Shown here piece by piece: positions 55,877 through 64,000 of a stretch of 64,000 nt of DNA. This DNA comes from Shewanella algicola. GTDB taxonomy: Bacteria > Pseudomonadota > Gammaproteobacteria > Enterobacterales > Shewanellaceae. The notes beneath the pieces were generated by a model, which had not been told where the DNA came from, did no database searches, and worked only from the letters and a program-made list of their open reading frames with translations. Position numbers and translations under genes: made by a program. Location: assembly GCF_014648035.1 (NCBI RefSeq), contig NZ_BMQI01000005.1, positions 62,001 through 126,000 on the forward strand. Reading direction: 5' to 3'. Position 1 is the first letter of the stretch. The number at the start of each line of letters is the position of its first letter.

Positions 55877-56569
55877 TTATACTATTTTTGTTGTTAATGC
55901 GTCATGTTTAATGGCAGCATCTAAGGCTGTTAAAATGTGCTGACGTTCTTTTAATTTTGTGCCGTGATGGGCTTTCATATTCAGTTGTTGCATTTGGCTT
56001 GCAACAGCAAGGCCGGTTTGCATGAGTAGCTCTGGAGCAACAACCTGATCCAAAAATCCTGCGTTTATAGCGGCTTCTGGGCTAAAAAGCTCAGCATTAA
56101 TGACCGCTCGAGAGAGGTAATTAATTGGAATACGGTTACGAGCTATTTCAATTCCAGCCTGGTGCATTGTCATGCCGATGGCCACTTCATTTAACCCAAT
56201 TTTAAACGCGCCACTGCAGCCAATGCGGTAATCACAACTCAGTAATAAAAATGCCCCTTTAGCAATGGCATGGCCGCTACAAACACCAATAATTGGTGTC
56301 GCAAATGCCAACATTCTGCGAGATAAGTTTGAGCCTGCTGTGACCAACGCCATTGCCGCTTCTGGGCTTTGTTTCATGGTGTTTAAATCATATCCGCCCG
56401 ACAAAATACCGGGCTGCCCAGTGAGTATCACTACGGCAGCTTGCTGCTCCGCATCGTCAAGCGCGAGGTTTAACTGTGCAATTACCTCTGGAGATATGGC
56501 ATTCACCTTGCCATTATTTAAGCTAATGATATGGATATTATTTTCTATCGTTACATTGATTAATTGCAT
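55877..56569 (-). CDS. Enoyl-CoA hydratase/isomerase family protein
   Basis: 230 residues, short crotonase: N-terminal ISLNNGKVNAISPEV, oxyanion segments LSGGYDLNTM and CSGHAIAKGAFLLLSCDYRIG, and FKIGLNEVAIGM with one acidic residue. Probably an isomerase or single-acid hydratase acting on acyl-CoA. Lies 29 bases after the BASS transporter gene. Confidence 0.85.
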   Translation of the reverse strand: MQLINVTIENNIHIISLNNGKVNAISPEVIAQLNLALDDAEQQAAVVILTGQPGILSGGYDLNTMKQSPEAAMALVTAGSNLSRRMLAFATPIIGVCSGHAIAKGAFLLLSCDYRIGCSGAFKIGLNEVAIGMTMHQAGIEIARNRIPINYLSRAVINAELFSPEAAINAGFLDQVVAPELLMQTGLAVASQMQQLNMKAHHGTKLKERQHILTALDAAIKHDALTTKIV

Positions 56570-56598
56570 GCTGTACCTACTGGGTTTGTTTATCGTTT

Positions 56599-57507
56599 TT
56601 AGTTTTCAACCACGGAATGAGTTAACTGCTTCGCTTTTACATACTTAGAGTTCAACATACCGACTAAAATACCCGCAGTAAATAGCATGGTAAGGGTGTA
56701 AATAGCAGGAGTGAACGACATTTTATAATTAGCAAGTAGGGTTAACGCCATAAACATAGACAACGTACTGTTTTGCAGGCCCACCTCAATGGTTATAGAG
56801 GTGCGTTGAGCAAAGTTAAGGCCAAAATATTTACTGGAGTAATAGCCTAAAAGCATGGTTGTGATATTGAGAATGACTGACACTGGCCCTGCTGCAATTA
56901 ACGCTGGGATCACAATGTCCTGTTGAATATACGTTAAAAAGATTATCAATAACGTGAGAAATAAAATACCAAATCGTGACACATGCACCTGAGTACTGTC
57001 TGCGATTTTTGGCGCGTATCTTCTTACCAACATGCCTAGTGCAATAGGGACAATAGTGAGTTTCATTAGGCTTATCATGGTGGCGATAATGGGTAACTGA
57101 AATTCACTGCCTTCACCCATAAAGTGTATCAATGAATAATTGAGCACCACAGGTATGGTAAACACCGTAATTAAACTGGCTACTGCGGTCATGGTGACCG
57201 ACAAGGCAACGTCGGCTTTAGCCAGGTGCGAAAACATATTGGATGTGGTGCCACCTGGGCATAATACCAATAACATCACCCCTACGGCGTATTCAGGTTC
57301 TAACGGCATGATATTGGCTAATGCAAACCCAATGATGGGAAGCAGCAATAATTGGTTGGTTAAGCCGATGGCAACCGCTTTTGGGTATTTAACGACTCGC
57401 TTAAAATCATTAACCACTAACGATAAGCCCATTCCCATCATAATCAAAAAAATACACACAGGCATAATTTGCGTATTGACCAACGTTATCAGTTCCATAT
57501 TGTCCAT
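56599..57507 (-). CDS. Bile acid:sodium symporter (BASS) family transporter
   Basis: 302 residues, about ten membrane spans. BASS signatures: MGMGLSLVVNDFKRVVKYPK, VLCPGGTTSNMFSHLAKADVALS (sodium-site motif) and ITIEVGLQNSTLSMFMAL (the E-x-G-x-Q-N motif). Bacterial members import organic anions such as pyruvate, bile acids or other carboxylates. In this cluster it is the inner-membrane partner to the TonB receptor. AGAGGT precedes the ATG. Confidence 0.9.
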   Translation of the reverse strand: MDNMELITLVNTQIMPVCIFLIMMGMGLSLVVNDFKRVVKYPKAVAIGLTNQLLLLPIIGFALANIMPLEPEYAVGVMLLVLCPGGTTSNMFSHLAKADVALSVTMTAVASLITVFTIPVVLNYSLIHFMGEGSEFQLPIIATMISLMKLTIVPIALGMLVRRYAPKIADSTQVHVSRFGILFLTLLIIFLTYIQQDIVIPALIAAGPVSVILNITTMLLGYYSSKYFGLNFAQRTSITIEVGLQNSTLSMFMALTLLANYKMSFTPAIYTLTMLFTAGILVGMLNSKYVKAKQLTHSVVEN

Positions 57508-57582
57508 AATAACCTCTAATAAGTCTTTCTTCGTTAAGGAAACATCCGTTTATAAACGTTATTCATCACTCATTGGATAGGA

Positions 57583-57729
57583 TTATTTAACCAGTAGGCG
57601 CTGTTGCGCTACCGTGCAATACGGTTGGATAATTGTTGCTAAGTTGCTCGAGCTTGTCGGTGTATTGACGATATTGTTAAGCTGTTGAAAAAAACATGCT
57701 AGGTGTTGATTTTGTTGAATAGTTTTCAT
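57583..57729 (-). CDS. 48-residue unknown protein inside the catabolic operon
   Basis: ATG at 57729 with AAGGTG four to five bases upstream, starting 17 bases after the hydrolase stop and ending 75 bases before the transporter start. Reads MKTIQQNQHLACFFQQLNNI, a Ser/Thr/Pro linker, then ATIIQPYCTVAQQRLLVK. Gln/Asn-rich with two cysteines and no signal peptide. Position and ribosome site make it likely real; function unknown. Confidence 0.55.
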   Translation of the reverse strand: MKTIQQNQHLACFFQQLNNIVNTPTSSSNLATIIQPYCTVAQQRLLVK

Positions 57730-57746
57730 AAAGCACCTTTGTATTA

Positions 57747-58694
57747 TTATTTTGATGAGTTTATAAATTCATTGATTGCCAGATTAACTTCATCAGGCTG
57801 TTCATGTTGGATCCAGTGGCTGGTATTTGGAAATCGTTTGATGGTGCAATCTGGTACGTAATCAGTTAATCCATTTAGGTTTTCATTAACAAATGCCAAA
57901 TCTTGTTCGCCCCAAAGCACCAGCGTTGGTATGTTTATTCGGATATTGGGGATGTTGATCTCACTGGTGGGCTTTATCTGAGAAGCGCTAGTAGTACGTT
58001 TATCACTTTCATCCGGTGCCTCCAGTGTTTCTTTGGCCGCCAGTTGTGGCATTGCGCGATAATATTGCAGCATGCCATTTACCGCGCCAGGATGTTGCCA
58101 AACTTGTCGATATGAGGCGATAACGTCAGCGGTAAAAAAAGTGCCATTTTCGCACTGTAAAATGTTATTCGTGAGATAGCGGTAATTATCTTGAGTTAAT
58201 AAATTTTCACCATCTTTACCTATAAGCTGATGAATATAATCACTTTTGCTACGTTGGTGTGGGTTGTTTATCATTTCGCGAGTAAAAGTGCTGGGGTGAG
58301 CGGCATTTAATATCACTAATTGACGTATAAGGTGTGGTTTAAAAGCCGCTAATGGCCATGCGATAGCGCCACCCCAGTCATGTGCCACTAACGTGACGGG
58401 ACGGTCTGGACTGAGCGCGGCAATTAATTTGCTCATAACATTTATAAGGTTAGGCAGGGCGTAAAATGCTATATTGTTAGGCTTATCGCTGAGGTTATAT
58501 CCCGGTAAATCTGGTGCGATAACCCGATAATGTTGACTAAAAAACGCTAGCTGCTTGTCCCATGTTCCCCAAAATTCAGGAAACCCATGTAAAAATACGA
58601 TGGTTTCTAGTGGTTGTTGAGCGGCTTGCGGGCCTGACTCAACATAATGAATATTGATATCATCGATTCGTATATGGTTATGCGTGAGTGTCAT
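57747..58694 (-). CDS. Alpha/beta hydrolase, epoxide hydrolase/haloalkane dehalogenase-like
   Basis: 315 residues. HGFPEFWGTW at residues 40-49, nucleophile region LVAHDWGGAIAWPLA with Asp (not Ser) as nucleophile, an Asp in LVLWGEQDLAF and His in NTSHWIQHEQPDE. An Asp nucleophile in a HDWGG elbow is typical of epoxide hydrolases and fluoroacetate/haloalkane dehalogenases. Start at 58694 chosen before the conserved strand; an extension to 58712 is possible. Substrate unknown. Confidence 0.87.
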   Translation of the reverse strand: MTLTHNHIRIDDINIHYVESGPQAAQQPLETIVFLHGFPEFWGTWDKQLAFFSQHYRVIAPDLPGYNLSDKPNNIAFYALPNLINVMSKLIAALSPDRPVTLVAHDWGGAIAWPLAAFKPHLIRQLVILNAAHPSTFTREMINNPHQRSKSDYIHQLIGKDGENLLTQDNYRYLTNNILQCENGTFFTADVIASYRQVWQHPGAVNGMLQYYRAMPQLAAKETLEAPDESDKRTTSASQIKPTSEINIPNIRINIPTLVLWGEQDLAFVNENLNGLTDYVPDCTIKRFPNTSHWIQHEQPDEVNLAINEFINSSK

Positions 58695-58742
58695 GTGCAA
58701 TCTCAATATCAATTAGCGTTAAGTCAGGTAAATCGCTGTCAG

Positions 58743-59405
58743 TTAGTCAAAAAATGCCACTGCAGTGTCTAAGATCTCACGTTCTGTACGAGTACGGTTT
58801 ACCGCAGCATTATCATCGGCATAGCCAAAAGACATCCCAAATAAAATGCCACGTTCATCAGGTAATTGAAGCACTTCACGAACAGGATCAGGAAATTGCC
58901 CGAGTGCACCTTGCATGCAATTAGACACGCCATGTTCTGCCATTACTAAAGATAATGTTTGCGCATATATGCCTAAATCTACTGCACCCATAATGTCTAG
59001 GTATTTGTCCATAGTGAAAAATACCGCATGAGGGGCATCAAAAAACTGCCAATTTCGGACCATTGCCATTTGACGGGCTTTTTTGTCTTCACGTGCAATA
59101 CCGACAGAACTATACAGTGCATTTGCTGAACCAAACTGACGATCTCGATGTACGCCTTGGTATTGAGGTAACCAATTAAAGTCAGGATTCGGTGTGGCAC
59201 CGCTCATTAAAGTTTCAATGAATTTTGCTTTTAATTTATCTTTAGTCGAACCCGATACCACACAAGATTGCCAAGGCTGTACGTTACAATTTGACGGTGA
59301 CAGCTGTGCACTTGCAAAAATTTGCTTTAATACATTTTCTGGGACGGGCTTATCTTGAAAGGCACGGACTGAGTGGCGATTTTTTAATATTGATTCAATA
59401 GACAT
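58743..59405 (-). CDS. Nitroreductase-family FMN oxidoreductase
   Basis: 220 residues. The FMN-binding start KNRHSVRAFQDKPVP and SPSNCNVQPWQSCVV, then EHGVSNCMQGALGQFPD and a C-terminal YADDNAAVNRTRTER. NAD(P)H-dependent reductase of nitro, quinone or enone groups. In this operon it might reduce an unsaturated or quinone-like intermediate. 48 bases before the hydrolase start; a hairpin separates it from the TonB receptor. Confidence 0.88.
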   Translation of the reverse strand: MSIESILKNRHSVRAFQDKPVPENVLKQIFASAQLSPSNCNVQPWQSCVVSGSTKDKLKAKFIETLMSGATPNPDFNWLPQYQGVHRDRQFGSANALYSSVGIAREDKKARQMAMVRNWQFFDAPHAVFFTMDKYLDIMGAVDLGIYAQTLSLVMAEHGVSNCMQGALGQFPDPVREVLQLPDERGILFGMSFGYADDNAAVNRTRTEREILDTAVAFFD

Positions 59406-59481
59406 AGTGGCAACTCTTATTGTGATTAATCATTCGGTTGATAGTGTTATTCTTTTTACTCAAACTATTTAGCGGTAAAAA

Positions 59482-59513
59482 TCTGCAGCATCAGCTATTG
59501 CCGATACTGCAGA
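59482..59513 (-). terminator. Hairpin after the TonB receptor gene (terminator or attenuator)
   Basis: TCTGCAGCATC (59482-59492) pairs with GATACTGCAGA (59503-59513) except one position, loop of ten. On the minus strand TTTTT follows. It lies 29 bases after the receptor stop and could reduce read-through into the downstream catabolic genes. Confidence 0.6.
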
Positions 59514-59541
59514 ACTAAACTTAAAACAAAGATTTAACTAA

Positions 59542-61986
59542 TTAAAATTGATAAGAAATGTTTGCTCCAAAGGTACGGGGTTGGTTTGGATAGCCATTAA
59601 AGCTACCTGCTTGAATTGGTGGTGGGAAAGCCGATAACAAGTATTCGTCATTGGTTAAGTTACGCACCCAAACCTGAACACTCACGCCATTATCAAACGC
59701 TAGACCTGTACTCGCGTTGACGGTATTCACCTCACGCGTTAATGATTCTGGTGTGTTTTCTGCCACTTTAACGTCGCTTTCATATAAATAGTCTGCTCTT
59801 ACATAACCATTGGCACCGTTAAATACTTCAAAGTCATACACCACGCCTGCAGAAATACTCACTTCATGGATACCTGCAGGTTGCTCGCCAGACAGATCAA
59901 TCGGTCCATCAAGACCAGATGCGCCTTCAAATGAGTCGTAAACGGGATCGAGGAAGGTACCCGCTAAAGTGAATGACCAGTCATCGGTTAAGTTGTAATT
60001 TGAATCGAATTCAAACCCTTTTGTACTTTGTTTACCCGCATTGGCTAACACATAACCGGTGCCGATGAAGATTGAAGATTGAAAGCCTTCAATGGTTTGG
60101 TCAAATAGAGTGGCGTTAAATGATCCATTCTCAAATTGAGTTTTAATGCCAATCTCATATACCATCGCTTCTTCAGGTGAAGCATAACGGCCGCCATAGA
60201 CCTGGTTTGGCTCTTCTATGCCAGCCGTGGCCAATGCAGCTTGATCTGATGCAAAAGGGCTAGAATATCGCGATAAGTTCCAAGATGAAGCTTTAAAACC
60301 AGTTGCAGCAGTCGCAAACACGTTGATGTTATCGTTAATTTCGTAAGCTAAACGCAGCGACCAGGTGGTTTTACTGTCGTCTGTTTTATTTTCTTCAACT
60401 CCATTAGGTAGGCCTAACATGGGCGGTAAAAACTGCAAACTTTGTAACGTTGGTACTGCGGGGGCTAATGTAGGAATACTGCCAATGGGTACACCAAATA
60501 ATGTGGGTTCAGTGGCCAAATCCAGTGACGAGAATACGTCGGTATTATTTTGTGAAATAGTGAGTTCTTTTTGATCATTGGTGTAACTTACACCAAATAT
60601 AGCGGTAAATTGATCGTTAATATGGTAATCAAAGCTGGCAAATAATGAATAGGCATCATTTTCTTGCTCAAAATCAGAACTCACAGCAGAAGTATTTGAG
60701 AAAAAGGTGCCCGGATCTAAGCCATAAACCCCCTCAACACCGGCGAGTAATCCTGACGCGCCACCAGCAGCCATTAATACATCAAAGTAATTTCGAATAT
60801 CATTACCATAATATAAAGTATCGCCCGTGGTCACTTCTTCATGGAAGATATAGGCCCCAAACATCCATTCAAGTGTACGTTCACCTGTTGAGGTTAAGCG
60901 AAACTCTTGTGTTATGGTGTCAATATCGGTGTAACCGCCTTCAGTAAGAATGTCTAAAGTGGTGTAATCCACATCATTCATAAAATCAGACTCGTTATTT
61001 CGTATTGCACTGATTGAGGTGAATGAGTAACCCTCAAAATCAACATCAAGTTGTAACGACACGCCACCGTCTTTCACGTTATTAATGGGGTCTGAGTTTA
61101 GGGTTGATTTATAGGCAAATGAGTTAGTTTCATCTAAATCCATTCCACCTAACGCACGAACCGCAGCGGTCGTAGGGCCATTAATTGAGTTTTCGACAGT
61201 ACAACATGCTTCTTCAATTTCACTATAATCAGCGATAAGACGCAGTTTGACATCCTCAGTTGGTTCAAAAAGGGCTTGGCCACGTACATTCCAACGATCT
61301 TTATCGTTAACATCGCCTAAACCAGAAACTGACTCAGTGTAACCATCACGTGTATTGAACCCGCCCGATACACTAAAGGCCCAATTGTCATTTATGCCAT
61401 TTGTGTAATAGCCTTTCATGACTTGTTGATTGTAATTACCTATGCCGGCTTCAATTTTTCCATGTTCATAATATGATGGTTCTTGAGTGGTAACACTAAT
61501 GACACCTGCTGACGCATTTTTACCAAAAAGGGTGCTTTGCGGCCCACTTAACACTTCAATTTGTTGCAGTCTTGGTAAATCACCAATTTGAGCCGCGGCG
61601 CGAGAGCGGTAAACACCATCGATAAATACCCCAACAGAAGGTTCAATCCCCGTATTATTGGTGCCGTTACCAAAACCACGAATGGCAAAGTTAGTATTGG
61701 TTGAGCGTTGAAGTGGCGTTACTCGTAGGGTTGGTACTAAGGTTTGTAAATCATCGATGTCCATAACCTTAGCCTGTTCAATCGCTTTACTGCTGACCAC
61801 AGTGACTGCAACAGGAGACTCTTGTAACCCTTTAGGTCGTTTAGACGCGGTGACGATAATACGTTCCATATCCTCATCTTGCTTTTTTACTGTTTCTTCT
61901 TCGGCAGCGTTTGCCGTTGAACCCAGCACCCCAAAAACGGCAAGTGAAAGAATAGAGTATTTGAAAATCTGTGACTTATTATTCAT
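59542..61986 (-). CDS. TonB-dependent receptor of the catabolic cluster
   Basis: 814 residues. Signal peptide ending STANAAEEE, TonB box region MERIIVTASKRPKGLQESPV, plug motifs LPRLQQIEVLSGPQSTLFG and KNASAGVISVTTQEP, and a barrel ending with FGANISYQF. The ERIIVTASKR/FIDGVYRSRAAAQIGDL features are typical of receptors in Sphingomonas-like and marine catabolic loci for hydrophobic organics rather than siderophores. Ligand unknown, presumably the substrate of the downstream genes. Confidence 0.92.
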   Translation of the reverse strand: MNNKSQIFKYSILSLAVFGVLGSTANAAEEETVKKQDEDMERIIVTASKRPKGLQESPVAVTVVSSKAIEQAKVMDIDDLQTLVPTLRVTPLQRSTNTNFAIRGFGNGTNNTGIEPSVGVFIDGVYRSRAAAQIGDLPRLQQIEVLSGPQSTLFGKNASAGVISVTTQEPSYYEHGKIEAGIGNYNQQVMKGYYTNGINDNWAFSVSGGFNTRDGYTESVSGLGDVNDKDRWNVRGQALFEPTEDVKLRLIADYSEIEEACCTVENSINGPTTAAVRALGGMDLDETNSFAYKSTLNSDPINNVKDGGVSLQLDVDFEGYSFTSISAIRNNESDFMNDVDYTTLDILTEGGYTDIDTITQEFRLTSTGERTLEWMFGAYIFHEEVTTGDTLYYGNDIRNYFDVLMAAGGASGLLAGVEGVYGLDPGTFFSNTSAVSSDFEQENDAYSLFASFDYHINDQFTAIFGVSYTNDQKELTISQNNTDVFSSLDLATEPTLFGVPIGSIPTLAPAVPTLQSLQFLPPMLGLPNGVEENKTDDSKTTWSLRLAYEINDNINVFATAATGFKASSWNLSRYSSPFASDQAALATAGIEEPNQVYGGRYASPEEAMVYEIGIKTQFENGSFNATLFDQTIEGFQSSIFIGTGYVLANAGKQSTKGFEFDSNYNLTDDWSFTLAGTFLDPVYDSFEGASGLDGPIDLSGEQPAGIHEVSISAGVVYDFEVFNGANGYVRADYLYESDVKVAENTPESLTREVNTVNASTGLAFDNGVSVQVWVRNLTNDEYLLSAFPPPIQAGSFNGYPNQPRTFGANISYQF

Positions 61987-62554
61987 TTATTTCCCCAGAT
62001 AAAGACTAATCGTTATTAAACAAGCTAACTAATACGTTGAATTACCAAAGATATATACGACGCTTAAGCGTTCTTGTTTGTAATGTATAAATATCGATCT
62101 TTGTAAACAGCTTTATTCAATAACAACAAGGGGAACCTTCAGGTACTGACTTTCTTAACGAAATGCGACCTGAAAATACGAAATTACCACTTATAGTGAA
62201 CAATTAACCGCAAATTCATGCTAGGACGAGTCGAAGCATTAAACAAATCAATTATTTTAATAAGCTACTATTCATTTAATGAATAACGCAGTGATAAACT
62301 AGTGTTTTTACTCAAATTTTGTTCCAAAGGGGCATTGTCATTAGTCTTATCGCCGCTAAAACCGTCAATATTGTCAAGTGCCTGTAGTCCTTGCTACTGC
62401 TGAACTATAAATTTCACGAATGTCTGGCTATAATTAATATGCATTTGGATAATACTTGCAGTTAACTTAGCATCAGAGATAACCTTTTATAGTTGGTTAG
62501 ATTAGATCAACTTTTTTATATGCAATTGGACTGATAAATACTTGGAGAGCAACA
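61987..62554. promoter_or_regulatory. Divergent control region between receptor and acyl-CoA dehydrogenase
   Basis: 568 AT-rich bases without a credible gene. Two palindromes stand out: ACGCTTAAGCGT at 62060-62071 and TATTCATT-T-AATGAATA at 62269-62285. Either could bind a regulator of the divergent genes. No regulator gene is seen in the window part of this cluster. Confidence 0.5.
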
Positions 62555-64000
62555 ATGCCTGAATACAAAGCCCCCATCCGTGATGTTAAGTTTGTTATGC
62601 AAGAATTGCTCGAGTGCGAAGCGCACTATCAACATCTAGGTTATCAAGATGCCAGCCTTGATATGGTTGATGCCATTATCGGCGAAGCTGCAAAATTAAC
62701 TGAAGAAGTGGTCGCGCCATTAAATCAAATTGGTGATCAGCAAGGATGTACATGGAAGGATGGGGTTGTCACTACACCTGACGGTTTTAAAGAGGCCTAT
62801 GCACAATATGTTGAAGGTGGATGGCCCACGTTATCGCAATCTGAAGAATTTGGTGGGCAAGGCTTACCCCATTCGTTAAACATCAGTATTGCTGAATTAT
62901 TCTCAAGTGCTAACCACAGTTTTGCCATGTACCCAGGCTTAAGCCATGGTGCATTAGCGACCATTGAGGCGCATGGTACAGATGCGCAAAAACAACAATT
63001 TATGCCAAAGCTTGTTGACGGTAAATGGACCGGTACCATGTGTTTAACTGAACCACATTGTGGCACCGACTTAGGCATGTTGCGCACTAAAGCTGAATTA
63101 CAAGCTGACGGCACTTATTCATTAAGCGGCACCAAAATCTTTATTTCTGCAGGTGAGCACGATTTATCAGATAACATTGTTCATATTGTTATTGCCCGTA
63201 TTCCTGGCTCCCCAGAAGGCAATAAAGGTATTTCATTATTTATTGTCCCTAAATTTAACGTGAATGAAGACGGCACCATTTCAGATCGCAATGGCGTTAA
63301 TTGTGGCTCGATTGAACACAAAATGGGTATTAATGGTAACGCGACGTGTGTGATCAACTTTGATGGTGCAACAGGTCACCTCATTGGTGAGCCAAATCGC
63401 GGGTTAAAATGTATGTTTACCTTTATGAATGCCGCCCGTATTGGTGTTGCAAACGAAGGGGTTGCCGCCGCTGAAGCCTCTTTCCAGGGGGCGCTGGCGT
63501 ACGCTAAAGATCGCTTACAAATGCGTTCAATCAGTGGGGTTAAAAACCCGAATGGCCCAGCGGATCCTATTATTGTTCACCCAGATGTCCGCAGAATGCT
63601 ATTAACGCAAAAGTCCATTGCTGAAGGTGGCCGCGCGTTAGTGTCTTATTTAGCACAACTGGTTGATATTGGTCATGCAGAAAAAGATGAAGCCGTTAAA
63701 GCAGATGCGGAAACCAAGCTTGCTTTGCTTACACCCATTGCCAAAGCCTTTTTGTCTGAGCTTGGCTTTGAATCTACTAGCCATGGCGTGCAAGTGTTCG
63801 GCGGACACGGTTTTATTAAAGAGTGGGGCATGGAGCAACTGATGCGCGACACAAAAATCAGTTGTTTATATGAAGGAACAACGGGCATTCAAGCACTTGA
63901 TTTATTGGCCCGTAAAATCATTGGTACACAAGGCGAAGTATTAAAGCCTTTCTCTAAAGATGTGACTGTATTTTGCCAGCAAAATATTGATAATCCAGCC
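62555..64000 (+). CDS. Acyl-CoA dehydrogenase (3' end outside window)
   Basis: 482 codons visible, ATG at 62555 with GGAGAG nine bases upstream. Long-form (about 590-600 residue) ACAD: substrate and FAD region MCLTEPHCGTDLGMLRTKAE, LSGTKIFISAGEHD, VFGGHGFIKEWGMEQLMRD and the catalytic Glu in CLYEGTTGIQALDLLARKI. It oxidises acyl-CoA to enoyl-CoA and passes electrons to ETF. Relatives include AcdB-type and DmdC enzymes, so substrate cannot be fixed. It probably begins a further acyl-CoA degradation operon to the right. Confidence 0.93.
   Translation, partial: MPEYKAPIRDVKFVMQELLECEAHYQHLGYQDASLDMVDAIIGEAAKLTEEVVAPLNQIGDQQGCTWKDGVVTTPDGFKEAYAQYVEGGWPTLSQSEEFGGQGLPHSLNISIAELFSSANHSFAMYPGLSHGALATIEAHGTDAQKQQFMPKLVDGKWTGTMCLTEPHCGTDLGMLRTKAELQADGTYSLSGTKIFISAGEHDLSDNIVHIVIARIPGSPEGNKGISLFIVPKFNVNEDGTISDRNGVNCGSIEHKMGINGNATCVINFDGATGHLIGEPNRGLKCMFTFMNAARIGVANEGVAAAEASFQGALAYAKDRLQMRSISGVKNPNGPADPIIVHPDVRRMLLTQKSIAEGGRALVSYLAQLVDIGHAEKDEAVKADAETKLALLTPIAKAFLSELGFESTSHGVQVFGGHGFIKEWGMEQLMRDTKISCLYEGTTGIQALDLLARKIIGTQGEVLKPFSKDVTVFCQQNIDNPA

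Noticed and set aside
57140-57580. 146-codon plus-strand frame
   Set aside because: Antisense to the BASS transporter; composition is that of a reversed membrane protein.
62797-63114. 105-codon minus-strand frame
   Set aside because: Antisense to the acyl-CoA dehydrogenase.
54137-64000. DMSP demethylation cluster (DmdB/C/D)
   Set aside because: The acyl-CoA dehydrogenase could be DmdC-like, but no DmdA or DmdB gene is seen and the ECH1-type crotonase argues for unsaturated acyl chains.

Overview
The window reads as chromosomal DNA of a marine gammaproteobacterium, most likely Shewanella. This is an inference from gene content: a glgX-glgP-glgC-glgA run, short TorF-type outer-membrane proteins, two-domain class I fumarase, YeaC, SppA/AnsA neighbours, a betIBA cluster with an unusual short transporter, and abundant TonB receptors. 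The DNA is AT-rich and densely coded. There is no prophage, plasmid backbone, rRNA operon or CRISPR array. Mobile DNA is limited to one MITE-like element and a small IS110-like remnant.

Layout. 1-7.4 kb: glycogen operon (glgX cut by the window edge, glgP, glgC, glgA). 7.4-11.8 kb: a TonB receptor and a phosphohexomutase on the minus strand. The mutase would interconvert glucose-6-P and the glucose-1-P used by GlgC and released by GlgP. 12-27 kb: housekeeping genes (GST, HD hydrolase, pabB, class I fumarase, S9 peptidase, MarC-type membrane protein, tRNA-Ser, rhlE, DUF885 lipoprotein, a response regulator with a degenerate receiver, M14 carboxypeptidase, a small zinc-ribbon membrane protein, yeaC). 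27-36 kb: ansA and sppA, fadH, a YghU-like GST, a type II haloacid dehalogenase, a second zinc-ribbon membrane protein with an SDR, and a MarR regulator.

36.2-42.3 kb: a minus-strand choline-to-betaine operon, betI-betB-betA-(11-codon ORF)-BCCT-like transporter-TorF-type outer-membrane protein. A 30-bp perfect palindrome lies upstream of betI and a strong terminator closes the unit.

42.7-50.9 kb: the most striking region, a sulfide/sulfane-sulfur oxidation island. A FisR-type sigma-54 activator carries the cysteine spacing of sulfane-sulfur sensors. It lies divergent to sulfide:quinone oxidoreductase plus a c-type heme protein, followed by a persulfide-dioxygenase-like gene. Converging on these is an operon of 1-Cys peroxiredoxin, a second persulfide dioxygenase, a TauE-type exporter and a rhodanese. 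Both arms have sigma-54-like -24/-12 elements, and both have the same 14-bp motif upstream. Together they suggest one regulon that turns sulfide into polysulfide/GSSH, oxidises it to sulfite and exports the product.

51-54 kb: small unknown proteins, a MITE-like element that has rewritten the end of one of them, a homocysteine methyltransferase and the IS110-like scrap. 54-64 kb: a minus-strand catabolic cluster (TonB receptor, nitroreductase, alpha/beta hydrolase, a 48-residue protein, BASS transporter, two crotonases including a dienoyl-CoA isomerase type, a second hydrolase), with a divergent acyl-CoA dehydrogenase running off the right edge. Its substrate is unknown; uptake and beta-oxidation of an unsaturated acyl or ester compound is the simplest reading.
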